From: Alphaproteobacteria bacterium
GTDB taxonomy: Bacteria > Pseudomonadota > Alphaproteobacteria > RF32 > CAG-239
Direction of reading: 5' to 3'
Length of the DNA stretch: 9,053 bases
NCBI GenBank assembly: GCA_017958895.1
Contig: JAGDBT010000093.1
Location: 1-9,053, forward strand
The notes beneath the pieces were generated by a model that saw only the letters and a program-made list of their open reading frames with translations, was not told where the DNA came from and searched no databases. Both the position numbers and the translations under genes were made by a program. Of the stretch, positions 1 to 6,226 are shown piece by piece. Positions within the stretch are counted from its first letter, which is position 1. Every line of letters starts with the position of its first letter.

Positions 1-450
1 AAATGTCCGATTCTTTATCATGACGATAAAGTCAAAGATGAAGATTATTTTAAGAACGTAATTTCTTGTGCCGATTATCAGTTGGGGAGCTTTATAAATT
101 GGCTCAAAACACAAAATTTTTATAACAACACTTTAATCGTTATCGTCGGTGATCATTTGGCTATGAATGATGCTCTGTTTGAGAAAATAAGTAAAAGAAA
201 GGTTTTTGATGTTTACATTAACGGTCTGAATAGAGATATAAATGAAACACGTTTGTTTTCGGCATTAGATACCATGCCGACGGTTTTGGAAGGTTTAGGT
301 TATAAAATAAACGGTCATCGTTTAGGTTTAGGAACTTCTCTTTATTCCGATGAAAAAACTCTGTTGGAAAAAGGTTTTACAGCCGAGAAATTGGGGAAAG
401 AATTAGATAAAAGTTCCGAAATATATAATCATCTATTGTTCGGAAAATAA
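1..450 (+). CDS. OpgB/MdoB-like phosphoglycerol transferase, C-terminal part (5' end outside window)
   Basis: The reading frame is open from base 1 and ends at TAA 448-450, giving the last 149 residues of a larger protein. A TTG at 82 could serve as a start, but the frame continues upstream with family-like sequence, so this is a truncation by the window edge and not a small gene. The stretch NTLIVIVGDHLAMN (about residues 43-56) carries the late Asp-His metal-binding pair of the alkaline phosphatase/sulfatase superfamily. DHLAMN and the later LGLGTSL resemble E. coli OpgB (MdoB), which transfers phosphoglycerol from phosphatidylglycerol to periplasmic glucans. The related LTA-synthase and phosphoethanolamine transferases share the fold, so the exact donor and acceptor are not settled here. 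The N-terminal membrane helices and the catalytic Thr/Ser lie outside the window. Family call is firm; substrate is inference. Confidence 0.8.
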   Translation, partial: KCPILYHDDKVKDEDYFKNVISCADYQLGSFINWLKTQNFYNNTLIVIVGDHLAMNDALFEKISKRKVFDVYINGLNRDINETRLFSALDTMPTVLEGLGYKINGHRLGLGTSLYSDEKTLLEKGFTAEKLGKELDKSSEIYNHLLFGK

Positions 451-467
451 CCAAATGATATAAAAAG

Positions 468-500
468 AAAAACGTCGCCTTTGAAGACGACGTTTTTTTT
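468..500. terminator. Bidirectional Rho-independent terminator between convergent genes
   Basis: The arms AAAAACGTCG (468-477) and CGACGTTTTT (488-497) form a perfect 10-bp stem with a 10-nt loop. On the + strand the stem runs into T493-T500. On the - strand it is followed by a T-rich run from the complement of 462-470. It lies 18 bp after the stop of the + strand phosphoglycerol transferase and 15 bp beyond the stop of the - strand DUF192 gene, so it can serve both. Confidence 0.9.
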
Positions 501-514
501 GCATAAAGGAGGAT

Positions 515-988
515 TTATTTATTGCCCAATATTTCTGTTTTAACAATATCACCGATTTTAATGCCGAATTGTTCAACCTGACCGGCATTAACCTCCAAAA
601 CTGCCCGAGGGCGCTTGGTTGTATAAATCGGAGTAACATCATTAGGTTGAGCATTTTGATATATAAAATATATTGCTCCGTTATCATCTATAAAAATCAT
701 ATCCAAAGGAATTAAGGTATCTTTCATCCAAAAAGCAATATCGGAGTCTTTCGGAGCAATACTGATATCAAACAACATTCCGTAGTTTTCATCAATGGAA
801 GTTCTGCCCATCAAACCATGATAAATTTTTTCCTGCGTATCTGCAATTTCCACATTAAACGTACAGCGAACTGTATTTCCGTCTTCCGAAACAACAATAA
901 CCTCTTGTCCGGTTGGAGTTTTTTCCTGAGAACACGCGGACGTAAGCACCATAAGCATCACAGTCAATATCTTAAAAAACTTACACAT
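515..988 (-). CDS. DUF192 family exported protein, possible lipoprotein
   Basis: The 157-residue protein starts at ATG 988-986, 5 nt after a near-perfect Shine-Dalgarno (TAAGGAGG, complement of 993-1000), which fixes the start. Residues 1-19 form a signal peptide: Lys3 and Lys6, a hydrophobic core, then LTSAC with Cys19. The -3 residue is Thr, not the usual Leu/Val/Ile, so lipidation is possible but not certain; plain Sec cleavage is the alternative. The rest matches DUF192: GLMGRTSI, YGMLFDI, FWMKDTLIPLDMIFID, AVLEVNAG and a final GIKIGDIV. DUF192 is a small beta-rich domain common in bacteria and archaea with no agreed biochemical role. The gene stands alone on the - strand, diverging from the OmpA-like lipoprotein and convergent with the transferase at the window edge. 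Family assignment is firm; function is unknown. Confidence 0.9.
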   Translation of the reverse strand: MCKFFKILTVMLMVLTSACSQEKTPTGQEVIVVSEDGNTVRCTFNVEIADTQEKIYHGLMGRTSIDENYGMLFDISIAPKDSDIAFWMKDTLIPLDMIFIDDNGAIYFIYQNAQPNDVTPIYTTKRPRAVLEVNAGQVEQFGIKIGDIVKTEILGNK

Positions 989-1007
989 AATTCCTCCTTA
1001 CGCTTGC

Positions 1008-1025
1008 ATAATTACAGGTAATTAT
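1008..1025. promoter_or_regulatory. 18-bp palindrome over the DUF192 -10 region, candidate operator
   Basis: ATAATTAC (1008-1015) and GTAATTAT (1018-1025) are perfect 8-bp inverted repeats around a 2-nt AG centre. The right arm covers five of the six bases of the candidate -10 and the left arm lies just past the probable transcription start. A symmetric site here would suit a dimeric repressor. The AT-rich arms make a chance match possible, and no regulator is visible in the window. Confidence 0.4.
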
Positions 1026-1048
1026 AAGCCTATTTTTTTCAATTTTAA
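1021..1048 (-). promoter_or_regulatory. Candidate sigma70-type promoter of the DUF192 gene
   Basis: Read on the - strand, TTAAAA (complement of 1043-1048) is followed after 16 bp by a perfect TATAAT (complement of 1021-1026). Transcription would begin near 1014-1015, giving a leader of about 26 nt before ATG 988. The -35 matches the consensus at four of six positions; the -10 is ideal. The call rests on sequence match and position alone. Confidence 0.5.
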
Positions 1049-1096
1049 CCACATTTTGCATGTTATACACACATTTATAAAAAAAATGTAAAAATT

Positions 1097-1105
1097 TGTT
1101 ATAAA
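1097..1105 (+). promoter_or_regulatory. Candidate extended -10 promoter for the seven-gene operon
   Basis: TG (1097-1098), one spacer base and TATAAA (1100-1105) form an extended -10 with five of six matches. No good -35 lies 16-18 bp upstream, which extended -10 promoters can tolerate. Initiation would fall near 1112 and give a leader of about 64 nt that includes the hairpin at 1140-1162. It competes with the candidate at 1119-1147; both may be used. Confidence 0.35.
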
Positions 1106-1118
1106 AATCGTTTTAGGC

Positions 1119-1147
1119 TTGTCATGAAGATTCAGATTAATTAAACT
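1119..1147 (+). promoter_or_regulatory. Candidate sigma70-type promoter for the seven-gene operon
   Basis: TTGTCA (1119-1124) matches the -35 consensus at five of six positions. After an ideal 17-bp spacer comes TAAACT (1142-1147), which matches the -10 at four of six. Initiation would fall near 1154, about 22 nt before the ATG at 1176, with the ribosome binding site at 1163-1170 included in the transcript. This has the better spacing of the two + strand candidates. Confidence 0.45.
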
Positions 1148-1162
1148 GAAAAGCGGTTTAAT
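1140..1162 (+). promoter_or_regulatory. Inverted repeat over the operon -10, abutting the Shine-Dalgarno
   Basis: ATTAAACTG (1140-1148) and CGGTTTAAT (1154-1162) can pair over 9 positions around an AAAAG loop, with one G-U pair in RNA (one mismatch as a DNA palindrome). The left arm covers the TAAACT -10 and the right arm ends one base before the AAGGAGGT ribosome binding site at 1163. It could be a DNA operator, or an mRNA hairpin if transcription starts at the upstream promoter. It lacks a following T-tract, so it is not a terminator. Confidence 0.4.
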
Positions 1163-1175
1163 AAGGAGGTATAAA

Positions 1176-1628
1176 ATGAAAAAACTTTTAATCTTAGGTT
1201 TAACCGTATTGTTAAGCGGTTGCGCACTTTTTCAGGAACCTGATTGTCAAAAAGATAAAACGGCTCGTTCGGAATTGGCCGGAGTTGTACACTTTGCCAA
1301 TAACAGCGCCGTAATTACCAAGGGTGAACGCGGTATTGTATCTGAAGCGGCACGTCGGGCTATTAACGAAAAAGCTAAAGTTGTGGTTTACGGACATGCT
1401 TCGCATCGTACCTTAACCAAAGATGTTTTGCAGAAAATTCTGGTTAATATGCGAATTTCTGAAGAACGTGCTATGCGTGTAGCTGATGCTCTTTACAGCG
1501 ACGGTGTAAAACTTGAAGACGTTAATACTGTTGCATTATTTGACAGCAGACCTGTTGAAAAAGAAACAACTCCTGCAGGTGAAGCGGCAAATCGTCGCGC
1601 TGAAATTTATTTATATTGGCCTGATTAA
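1176..1628 (+). CDS. OmpA-like domain lipoprotein
   Basis: This 150-residue protein has a short lipoprotein signal peptide ending in LSGC (Cys16), so it is probably lipid-anchored in the outer membrane. The start is fixed by AAGGAGGT at 1163-1170. Residues about 36-148 form an OmpA C-terminal-type domain: VHFANNSAVI, VVVYGHAS (70-76), NMRISEERA (91-99) and NRRAEIYLY (139-147). In canonical OmpA and Pal domains the GHTD Asp and the Arg of the following N-x-x-LS-x-x-RA helix bind diaminopimelate of peptidoglycan. Here the Arg (Arg98) is kept, but the Asp position is Ser76, and the segment between them is 7 residues longer. Peptidoglycan binding is therefore less certain than the fold. It heads the operon and its TAA overlaps the recJ ATG by one base. 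It is probably not Pal itself: the domain is divergent and no tol genes are adjacent. Confidence 0.85.
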   Translation: MKKLLILGLTVLLSGCALFQEPDCQKDKTARSELAGVVHFANNSAVITKGERGIVSEAARRAINEKAKVVVYGHASHRTLTKDVLQKILVNMRISEERAMRVADALYSDGVKLEDVNTVALFDSRPVEKETTPAGEAANRRAEIYLYWPD

Positions 1629-3394
1629 TGGCAGGAGAAGTGCAAGCACTTTCGCTGGGCGGCAATCTGTGGTATGTACCTGAAGTTGACGAAGCTGTTT
1701 GCTCGCGACTTGCAGACAGTTGCGGTTTGCCGCTTTTCCTTGCAAAAATATTATGCTTGCGCGGTATCGGTGTTGCCGAAGCGGATGATTTTATTCATCC
1801 GAAATTGCAAAATCTTATGCCCGATCCGTATGTCTTGAAAGATATGCGGAAAGCCGCAGAGAAAATAGCAGAAGTAATTATTAAGGGTGGAAAAATTGCT
1901 ATTATAGGTGATTATGATGTTGACGGAGCAACTTCAACTTCCGAGCTGACACGTTTTTTTCGTTTTAACGGAATTGATACTCTTATCCATATTCCGAGTC
2001 GTGAAGAAGGTTACGGCCCCAGTGATTTGGCTTTTGCTGAATTCAAATCTGCGGGAGCTGATTTGGTCATTACCATAGATTGCGGGACAACGGCTTTTGA
2101 GGTTTTGGATAGAGCCGCAGAACGGGGATTTGAGATTATTGTTATAGATCATCATGAAGCTGAAACCAGATTACCGAAAGTTTATGCCGTGGTTAATCCT
2201 AAACGTTTGGATGAAGATAATACTTTCGGATATTTGCAGTATATGTCTGCCGTAGGGGTAGGTTTTATGACATTGGTGGCGGTAAATCGTGTATTGCGCG
2301 ATAAGGGGTTTTATAAAAATCGCCAAGAACCCGATTTACTGAGTCTTTTGGATTTGGTTGCACTCGGAACCGTTTGTGATGTGGTTCCGCTTTTGGGACT
2401 TAATCGAGCCTATGTTAAACAAGGCTTAAAAGTTATGGCCAAAATGCAAAATATCGGGCTTAAACATTTGATGAAAGTGTTAAATCTGAATGAAGCTCCC
2501 ACAGCTTATCATTTAGGGTTTATGATAGGTCCGCGAATTAACGCTTGCGGACGGGTCGGAGATGCATCACTGGGCAGCAAGCTTTTGTGCAGTGAAAACG
2601 ATTTGGAAGCTCAGATGTTGGCGGAAAAGTTCAATCAATTTAATATTGAACGCAAAGAAATTGAAAATTATGTATTATTAAGTGCCATTGAACAACTTGA
2701 AGGCAAAGAACAAGAATATCCCATGGCTTTTGTCTGGGGTAAGGATTGGCATCAGGGAGTTATCGGTATAGTGGCAGGTAAATTGAAAGAACGTTATAAT
2801 GTTCCGTCTTTTGTTTTATCTGTTGAAGAAGATGAAGTAAAAGGTTCGGCACGTTCGATTGCGGAAATTGATTTAGGGGCTTTAATTATTGCCGCCAAAG
2901 AGAAAAATTTAATTTCCGGAGGCGGAGGGCATACCATGGCTGCGGGTTTTTCTTTGCAAGAAGAACAAATTCCGGAATTTCGTAAATTTGTCGGCAAATA
3001 TATATTGGAACGTTTGGGGGCGGAAAAAGTTGTTCCGATGCTCAATATTGATTGTGTTTTGAATTTGAATGCAATTAATGATGATTTTGCACAGAAACTC
3101 AGTTTGTTAGAGCCATACGGCACCGGAAACAGCGAACCGCTTATTATGCTAAAAGACATCCAAATAAATTGGCCGCAAATAGTCGGAAACGGTCATGTAA
3201 AATGTCAACTTGTATCGAATTCCGGTTATAAACTTTCTGCCATAGCATTTCGGGTTGTCGATAATGAAATCGGAAATACCTTACTTAACAGCAGAGGTGA
3301 AAAGTATGATATTGTAGGCAAACTGAAATCAGACAGTTGGCAGGGAAGAACAAGAATTCAATTTATAATTGAAGATATAAAGAGGAAAATATGA
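1628..3394 (+). CDS. recJ: Single-stranded-DNA-specific exonuclease RecJ
   Basis: RecJ is a 5'-3' single-strand exonuclease of the RecFOR recombination pathway that also acts in mismatch and base-excision repair. The 588 residues match normal RecJ length. DHH-domain motifs run in order: GDYDVDG (94-100), TIDCGTT (149-155), IDHHE (173-177), GTVCDVVPL (247-255) and GPRINACGR (301-309). Their Asp and His residues hold the catalytic metals. The DHHA1 part follows with WHQGVIGIVAGKL (374-386), KGSARSI (405-411) and SGGGGHTMAAGF (430-441), then a C-terminal OB-like domain containing LEPYGTGN (494-501). The ATG overlaps the preceding stop in a TAATG arrangement without a clear Shine-Dalgarno, which points to translational coupling. 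Homology to the RecJ N-terminus begins within the first residues, so the start is sound. Its TGA overlaps the DUF502 ATG (ATGA). All key residues are present. Confidence 0.97.
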   Translation: MAGEVQALSLGGNLWYVPEVDEAVCSRLADSCGLPLFLAKILCLRGIGVAEADDFIHPKLQNLMPDPYVLKDMRKAAEKIAEVIIKGGKIAIIGDYDVDGATSTSELTRFFRFNGIDTLIHIPSREEGYGPSDLAFAEFKSAGADLVITIDCGTTAFEVLDRAAERGFEIIVIDHHEAETRLPKVYAVVNPKRLDEDNTFGYLQYMSAVGVGFMTLVAVNRVLRDKGFYKNRQEPDLLSLLDLVALGTVCDVVPLLGLNRAYVKQGLKVMAKMQNIGLKHLMKVLNLNEAPTAYHLGFMIGPRINACGRVGDASLGSKLLCSENDLEAQMLAEKFNQFNIERKEIENYVLLSAIEQLEGKEQEYPMAFVWGKDWHQGVIGIVAGKLKERYNVPSFVLSVEEDEVKGSARSIAEIDLGALIIAAKEKNLISGGGGHTMAAGFSLQEEQIPEFRKFVGKYILERLGAEKVVPMLNIDCVLNLNAINDDFAQKLSLLEPYGTGNSEPLIMLKDIQINWPQIVGNGHVKCQLVSNSGYKLSAIAFRVVDNEIGNTLLNSRGEKYDIVGKLKSDSWQGRTRIQFIIEDIKRKI

Positions 3395-4053
3395 GTAAGA
3401 AAAAAACACAGGAAAAGACCTTAAGTAATAAGATAAAGAATTATTTGATTACCGGAATTATTGTTACGGCACCGATAGCAATTACGGTTTATATGTCATA
3501 TCACTTGGTGGTATGGATTAATGATGTAACAAGCAGGCTTATTCCTCAACGTTGGACTATCGGTAATTTTGTACCGTATGCCGTTCCGGGACTAGGTTTA
3601 TTGCTTTTACTAGTTATACTTTTCTTAATAGGTATGCTTACTACCGGTTATGTCGGCAAGTTTTTTGTGCGTCTGGGCGAAAAAATAATTCGCAAAATGC
3701 CTATTGTTTCAAGTATTTATTCTTTGATGAAACAGATTTTTGAAACATTTTTATCACAAAAATCGCGTTCTTTCAGTGAAGTAGTATTGGTTGAATATCC
3801 GCGTAAAGGATTATGGACCATAGCGTTCGTCAGCAAAGATGTTACGGGCGGAGAAATAGAAAATAAGGTAAAACAGAAAACTTTGAGTATTTATGTTCCG
3901 ACAACTCCTAACCCGACCTCGGGATTTTTGATTTTCATTCCCGAAAATGATGTTATTAAGTTGGATATGAGTGTTGAAGAAGGTATTAAATATGTGATAT
4001 CGTGTGGCATTGTTACGCCTGAAACAGTGGCAGATATGATTGAGAAGGACTGA
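3391..4053 (+). CDS. DUF502 family inner-membrane protein
   Basis: This is a 220-residue member of DUF502, a family of small membrane proteins without an established biochemical role. Two membrane helices are visible at about 17-42 and 65-86, with a lysine-rich N-terminus before the first. Conserved family stretches follow: MPIVSSIYSLMKQ (103-115), VPTTPNPTSGFL (169-180), an LDMSVEEGIKYVIS segment (191-204) and GIVTP (206-210). The soluble C-terminal half probably folds as one domain at the membrane face. The gene overlaps the recJ stop by 4 bp (ATGA), and AGAGGA at 3381-3386 serves as ribosome binding site, so it is tightly coupled to recJ. Only one base separates its TGA from the pagP ATG. 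Nothing in the sequence gives a catalytic clue. Confidence 0.9.
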   Translation: MSKKKTQEKTLSNKIKNYLITGIIVTAPIAITVYMSYHLVVWINDVTSRLIPQRWTIGNFVPYAVPGLGLLLLLVILFLIGMLTTGYVGKFFVRLGEKIIRKMPIVSSIYSLMKQIFETFLSQKSRSFSEVVLVEYPRKGLWTIAFVSKDVTGGEIENKVKQKTLSIYVPTTPNPTSGFLIFIPENDVIKLDMSVEEGIKYVISCGIVTPETVADMIEKD

Positions 4054-4054
4054 A

Positions 4055-4609
4055 ATGAAACTTAAATTAACGTGTTTAGCGGCTTTATTGAGCTGTGTGA
4101 TGTTTACAAAAGCCGAAGCCGGCATCATAGGTGATTGGACCAATTTTATTATTGATGATGTTAAGGATATATGGAATAATGAGCATGATTATGACTTATA
4201 TATTCCTTTCTATGCCTGGCATAACCGTTTAGCTTATGATAAAAAACATATCAGAAGATATAATGAATATCCTTGGGGCGGCGGTATAGGTATTTCACAT
4301 ACCAACGAAGAAGATACGTGGTCCGGCATTTATGGTATGGCCTTTAAGGATTCCAATTCATATTTGGAAACCTATTTCGGTTACGGTCGTCAGTGGAATT
4401 GGACTGCCGGTGATGAAAAACAGTGGCGTGTCGGTTTGGGATATACTCTCGGAGTAACTCAACGTCACGAATATTATTACATTCCGGTGCCGCTTCCTTT
4501 ACCGATATTCGGTCTGGGATATCGCAGTCTTAACATCCAAGGGGCTTATATACCTGGTGTAAAAAATGACGGTAATGTATTATTCCTCTTTGCCAGAATC
4601 AATTTTTAA
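4055..4609 (+). CDS. pagP: Lipid A palmitoyltransferase PagP
   Basis: PagP is an eight-stranded outer-membrane barrel enzyme that moves a palmitate from a phospholipid to lipid A. The ATG at 4055 is chosen over an in-frame TTG at 4040 because AGAAGGA (4043-4049) lies 5 nt upstream of it and a typical signal peptide begins there, with likely cleavage after AEA (20-22). The mature part aligns with E. coli PagP without gaps from the catalytic His to the ruler glycine: DLYIPFYAWH (47-56), YDKKHIRRYNEYPWGGG (61-77), MAFKDS (95-100), FGYG (108-111), LGYTLGVTQR (128-137), YIPG (165-168) and a terminal Phe. Catalytic His33, Asp76 and Ser77 of the E. coli enzyme correspond to His56, Asp99 and Ser100. 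Ruler residue Gly88 corresponds to Gly111, which fits C16 specificity. It lies between DUF502 and kdsA in the operon. Confidence 0.95.
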   Translation: MKLKLTCLAALLSCVMFTKAEAGIIGDWTNFIIDDVKDIWNNEHDYDLYIPFYAWHNRLAYDKKHIRRYNEYPWGGGIGISHTNEEDTWSGIYGMAFKDSNSYLETYFGYGRQWNWTAGDEKQWRVGLGYTLGVTQRHEYYYIPVPLPLPIFGLGYRSLNIQGAYIPGVKNDGNVLFLFARINF

Positions 4610-4620
4610 GAGGCGTGATT

Positions 4621-5466
4621 ATGCAACAGAGAGTAGTCGAACTCGGTAAAGTTTTATTAGGTAATAAATTGCCGCTCTCACTGATTTGCGGTCCTTGTCA
4701 GATTGAGAGTCGTGAACATGCAATTTTTATTGCCGGAAAGATGGTGGAACTGACCGATAAATTGGGAATTCCTTACATATTCAAAGCTTCTTTCGATAAG
4801 GCTAACCGTACTTCCATAAACGGAGCACGCGGTGTGGGCTTGGAAGAAGGAATGCGAACTTTTGCGGAAATTAAAAAGTTATATCCCGATTTGCCGATTG
4901 TTACCGATGTGCATGAACAAAATCAATGTGCCGTAGTTGCCGAATATGTTGATATGTTGCAAATTCCGGCTTTTTTATGTCGGCAAACCGATTTAGTGGT
5001 AGCGGCCGCCAAAACAGGTAAAGCGGTAAATATTAAAAAGGGACAGTTTTTAGCCCCGTGGGATGTTAAAAATATTGTAAAAAAAGCAGAAGATTCCGGC
5101 AATTTTAATGTCTGCATAACCGAGCGCGGTACCAGTTTCGGTTATAATACTTTGGTTACCGATATGCGGGCTTTTCCGCAAATAGCTAAAGAAACCGGCT
5201 GTCCGCTTATTTTTGATGCTACTCATTCGGTGCAACAGCCGAGCGGAAACGGTACTTCTACGGGCGGAAAACGCGAATTTGCTCCGGTTTTGGCACGGGC
5301 GGCGGTTGCCGTAGGTGTGGCGGCAGTGTTTATTGAAACACATGAAAATCCGGATAAAGCTTTATCTGACGGACCGAATTCCATTGCCTTGGCAGATATG
5401 GAAAAATTACTTACGGAATTAATGGCATTTGACAAACTCAATAAAAGTATGATAAATGACTATTAA
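4621..5466 (+). CDS. kdsA: 3-deoxy-8-phosphooctulonate (Kdo-8-P) synthase KdsA
   Basis: KdsA condenses phosphoenolpyruvate with arabinose 5-phosphate to give Kdo-8-phosphate, the first committed step to the Kdo of LPS. From ATG 4621 the protein has 281 residues, close to the 284 of E. coli. An in-frame GTG at 4615 is rejected because AGAGG (4609-4613) is correctly spaced only for the ATG. Family stretches are all present: CGPCQIES (23-30), FKASFDKANRTS (54-65), TDVHE (95-99), LQIPAFLCRQTDL (113-125), NIKKGQFLAPWD (137-148), ERGTSFGYNTL (168-178), FDATHSVQ (198-205), IETH (238-241) and SDGPNS (249-254). Cys26 replaces the Asn of the metal-free E. coli enzyme, and His202, Glu239 and Asp250 complete the four metal ligands of the Aquifex-type class. 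It follows pagP by 11 bp, so two LPS genes sit side by side. Confidence 0.97.
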   Translation: MQQRVVELGKVLLGNKLPLSLICGPCQIESREHAIFIAGKMVELTDKLGIPYIFKASFDKANRTSINGARGVGLEEGMRTFAEIKKLYPDLPIVTDVHEQNQCAVVAEYVDMLQIPAFLCRQTDLVVAAAKTGKAVNIKKGQFLAPWDVKNIVKKAEDSGNFNVCITERGTSFGYNTLVTDMRAFPQIAKETGCPLIFDATHSVQQPSGNGTSTGGKREFAPVLARAAVAVGVAAVFIETHENPDKALSDGPNSIALADMEKLLTELMAFDKLNKSMINDY

Positions 5467-5488
5467 GAAGGAATTGTGACGGAAGACA

Positions 5489-6217
5489 ATGCAGTTCAGC
5501 AGTTCGGGATATATCATAAAGATTCGCAATCACGGTGAAAAATCGGCGATTGTCACTTTGGTATGTCCTGACAGAGGTAAAATAGTCGGCTATGTGAATG
5601 GTGCAACCGGTAAACGCCATTTGGGAATTTATCAGCCGGGAAACTATATATCATTTAATGCCTACGCCAGAGTTGAAGAAAATATGCTCAGCTTTAAGGG
5701 CGTGGAGTTAGTACGCTCACATGCCGCCGATTTTGTTATGAATAATGATAAAATAGGGGCTTTGGTTTCACTTTGTCGTTTGGTTGATGAGTGCGTGGCC
5801 GAAAACGATGATTTGGGAATTTTATATACGGCAGTTGATGATTTCTTTGCACACATAAATGATAAGAACTGGCTGGTATATTATTCGTTTTTTGAATATT
5901 ATCTGTTAGAATTTTTGGGTATCGGACTTGATGTCAGTAAATGTGCGGTTACCGGCAAGAAAAATGACCTTCGTTATATTTCACCGAAAAGCGGTCGGGC
6001 GGTTTGTGCGGAAATCGGCGAGCCTTACAAAGACAAATTGTTTGCCTATCCGCAATATATTTTGGATAAAAACTATCAGCCGCGAAATGCTGAAATTGCC
6101 AATGTTTTAAGCATGACAGGCAGTTTTCTGCAAAAGAATTTTTTAACCCAGCATAATTTGCAATTACCGGAAAATCGAGCTGATTTACTCAGTATTGTAA
6201 AGACTTATAAAATTTAA
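5489..6217 (+). CDS. recO: DNA repair protein RecO
   Basis: RecO works with RecR, and often RecF, to load RecA onto SSB-coated single strands at gaps, and it can anneal complementary strands. The 242-residue length is normal. The N-terminal OB-fold occupies about residues 1-80, followed by a helical region. The segment from Cys152 (CAVTG) to SPKSGRAVC (165-173) matches the conserved mid-region of alphaproteobacterial RecO proteins. Only Cys152 and Cys173 are seen there, so the four-Cys zinc finger of some RecO proteins is not evident. The ATG at 5489 has GGAAG at 5481-5485 just upstream; the only earlier in-frame candidate (TTG 5474) is followed at once by TGA. The gene is 22 bp after kdsA and 9 bp before parC. 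A recO-parC neighbourhood is familiar in Alphaproteobacteria. With recJ in the same operon, two RecFOR-pathway functions are co-transcribed. Confidence 0.9.
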   Translation: MQFSSSGYIIKIRNHGEKSAIVTLVCPDRGKIVGYVNGATGKRHLGIYQPGNYISFNAYARVEENMLSFKGVELVRSHAADFVMNNDKIGALVSLCRLVDECVAENDDLGILYTAVDDFFAHINDKNWLVYYSFFEYYLLEFLGIGLDVSKCAVTGKKNDLRYISPKSGRAVCAEIGEPYKDKLFAYPQYILDKNYQPRNAEIANVLSMTGSFLQKNFLTQHNLQLPENRADLLSIVKTYKI

Positions 6218-6226
6218 GGTGAGATA

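Noticed and set aside
433..687. An 84-residue - strand open frame that overlaps the DUF192 gene end and the terminator.
   Set aside because: It shares the strand with DUF192 in another frame, crosses a strong terminator and lacks family features.
1071..1089. ACATTT / AAATGT inverted repeat in the divergent promoter region.
   Set aside because: Six AT-rich base pairs with a 7-nt loop are expected by chance in such AT-rich sequence.
2794..3159. A 121-residue open frame on the - strand.
   Set aside because: It lies wholly inside recJ, which has all its motifs; there is no recognisable domain or promoter. It is a shadow frame.
3811..4143. A 110-residue open frame on the - strand across the DUF502/pagP junction.
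   Set aside because: It is antisense to two well-supported genes and has no recognisable family features.
4615..4620. GTG at 4615 as the kdsA start.
   Set aside because: The Shine-Dalgarno AGAGG at 4609-4613 would be only one base away; spacing fits the ATG at 4621.
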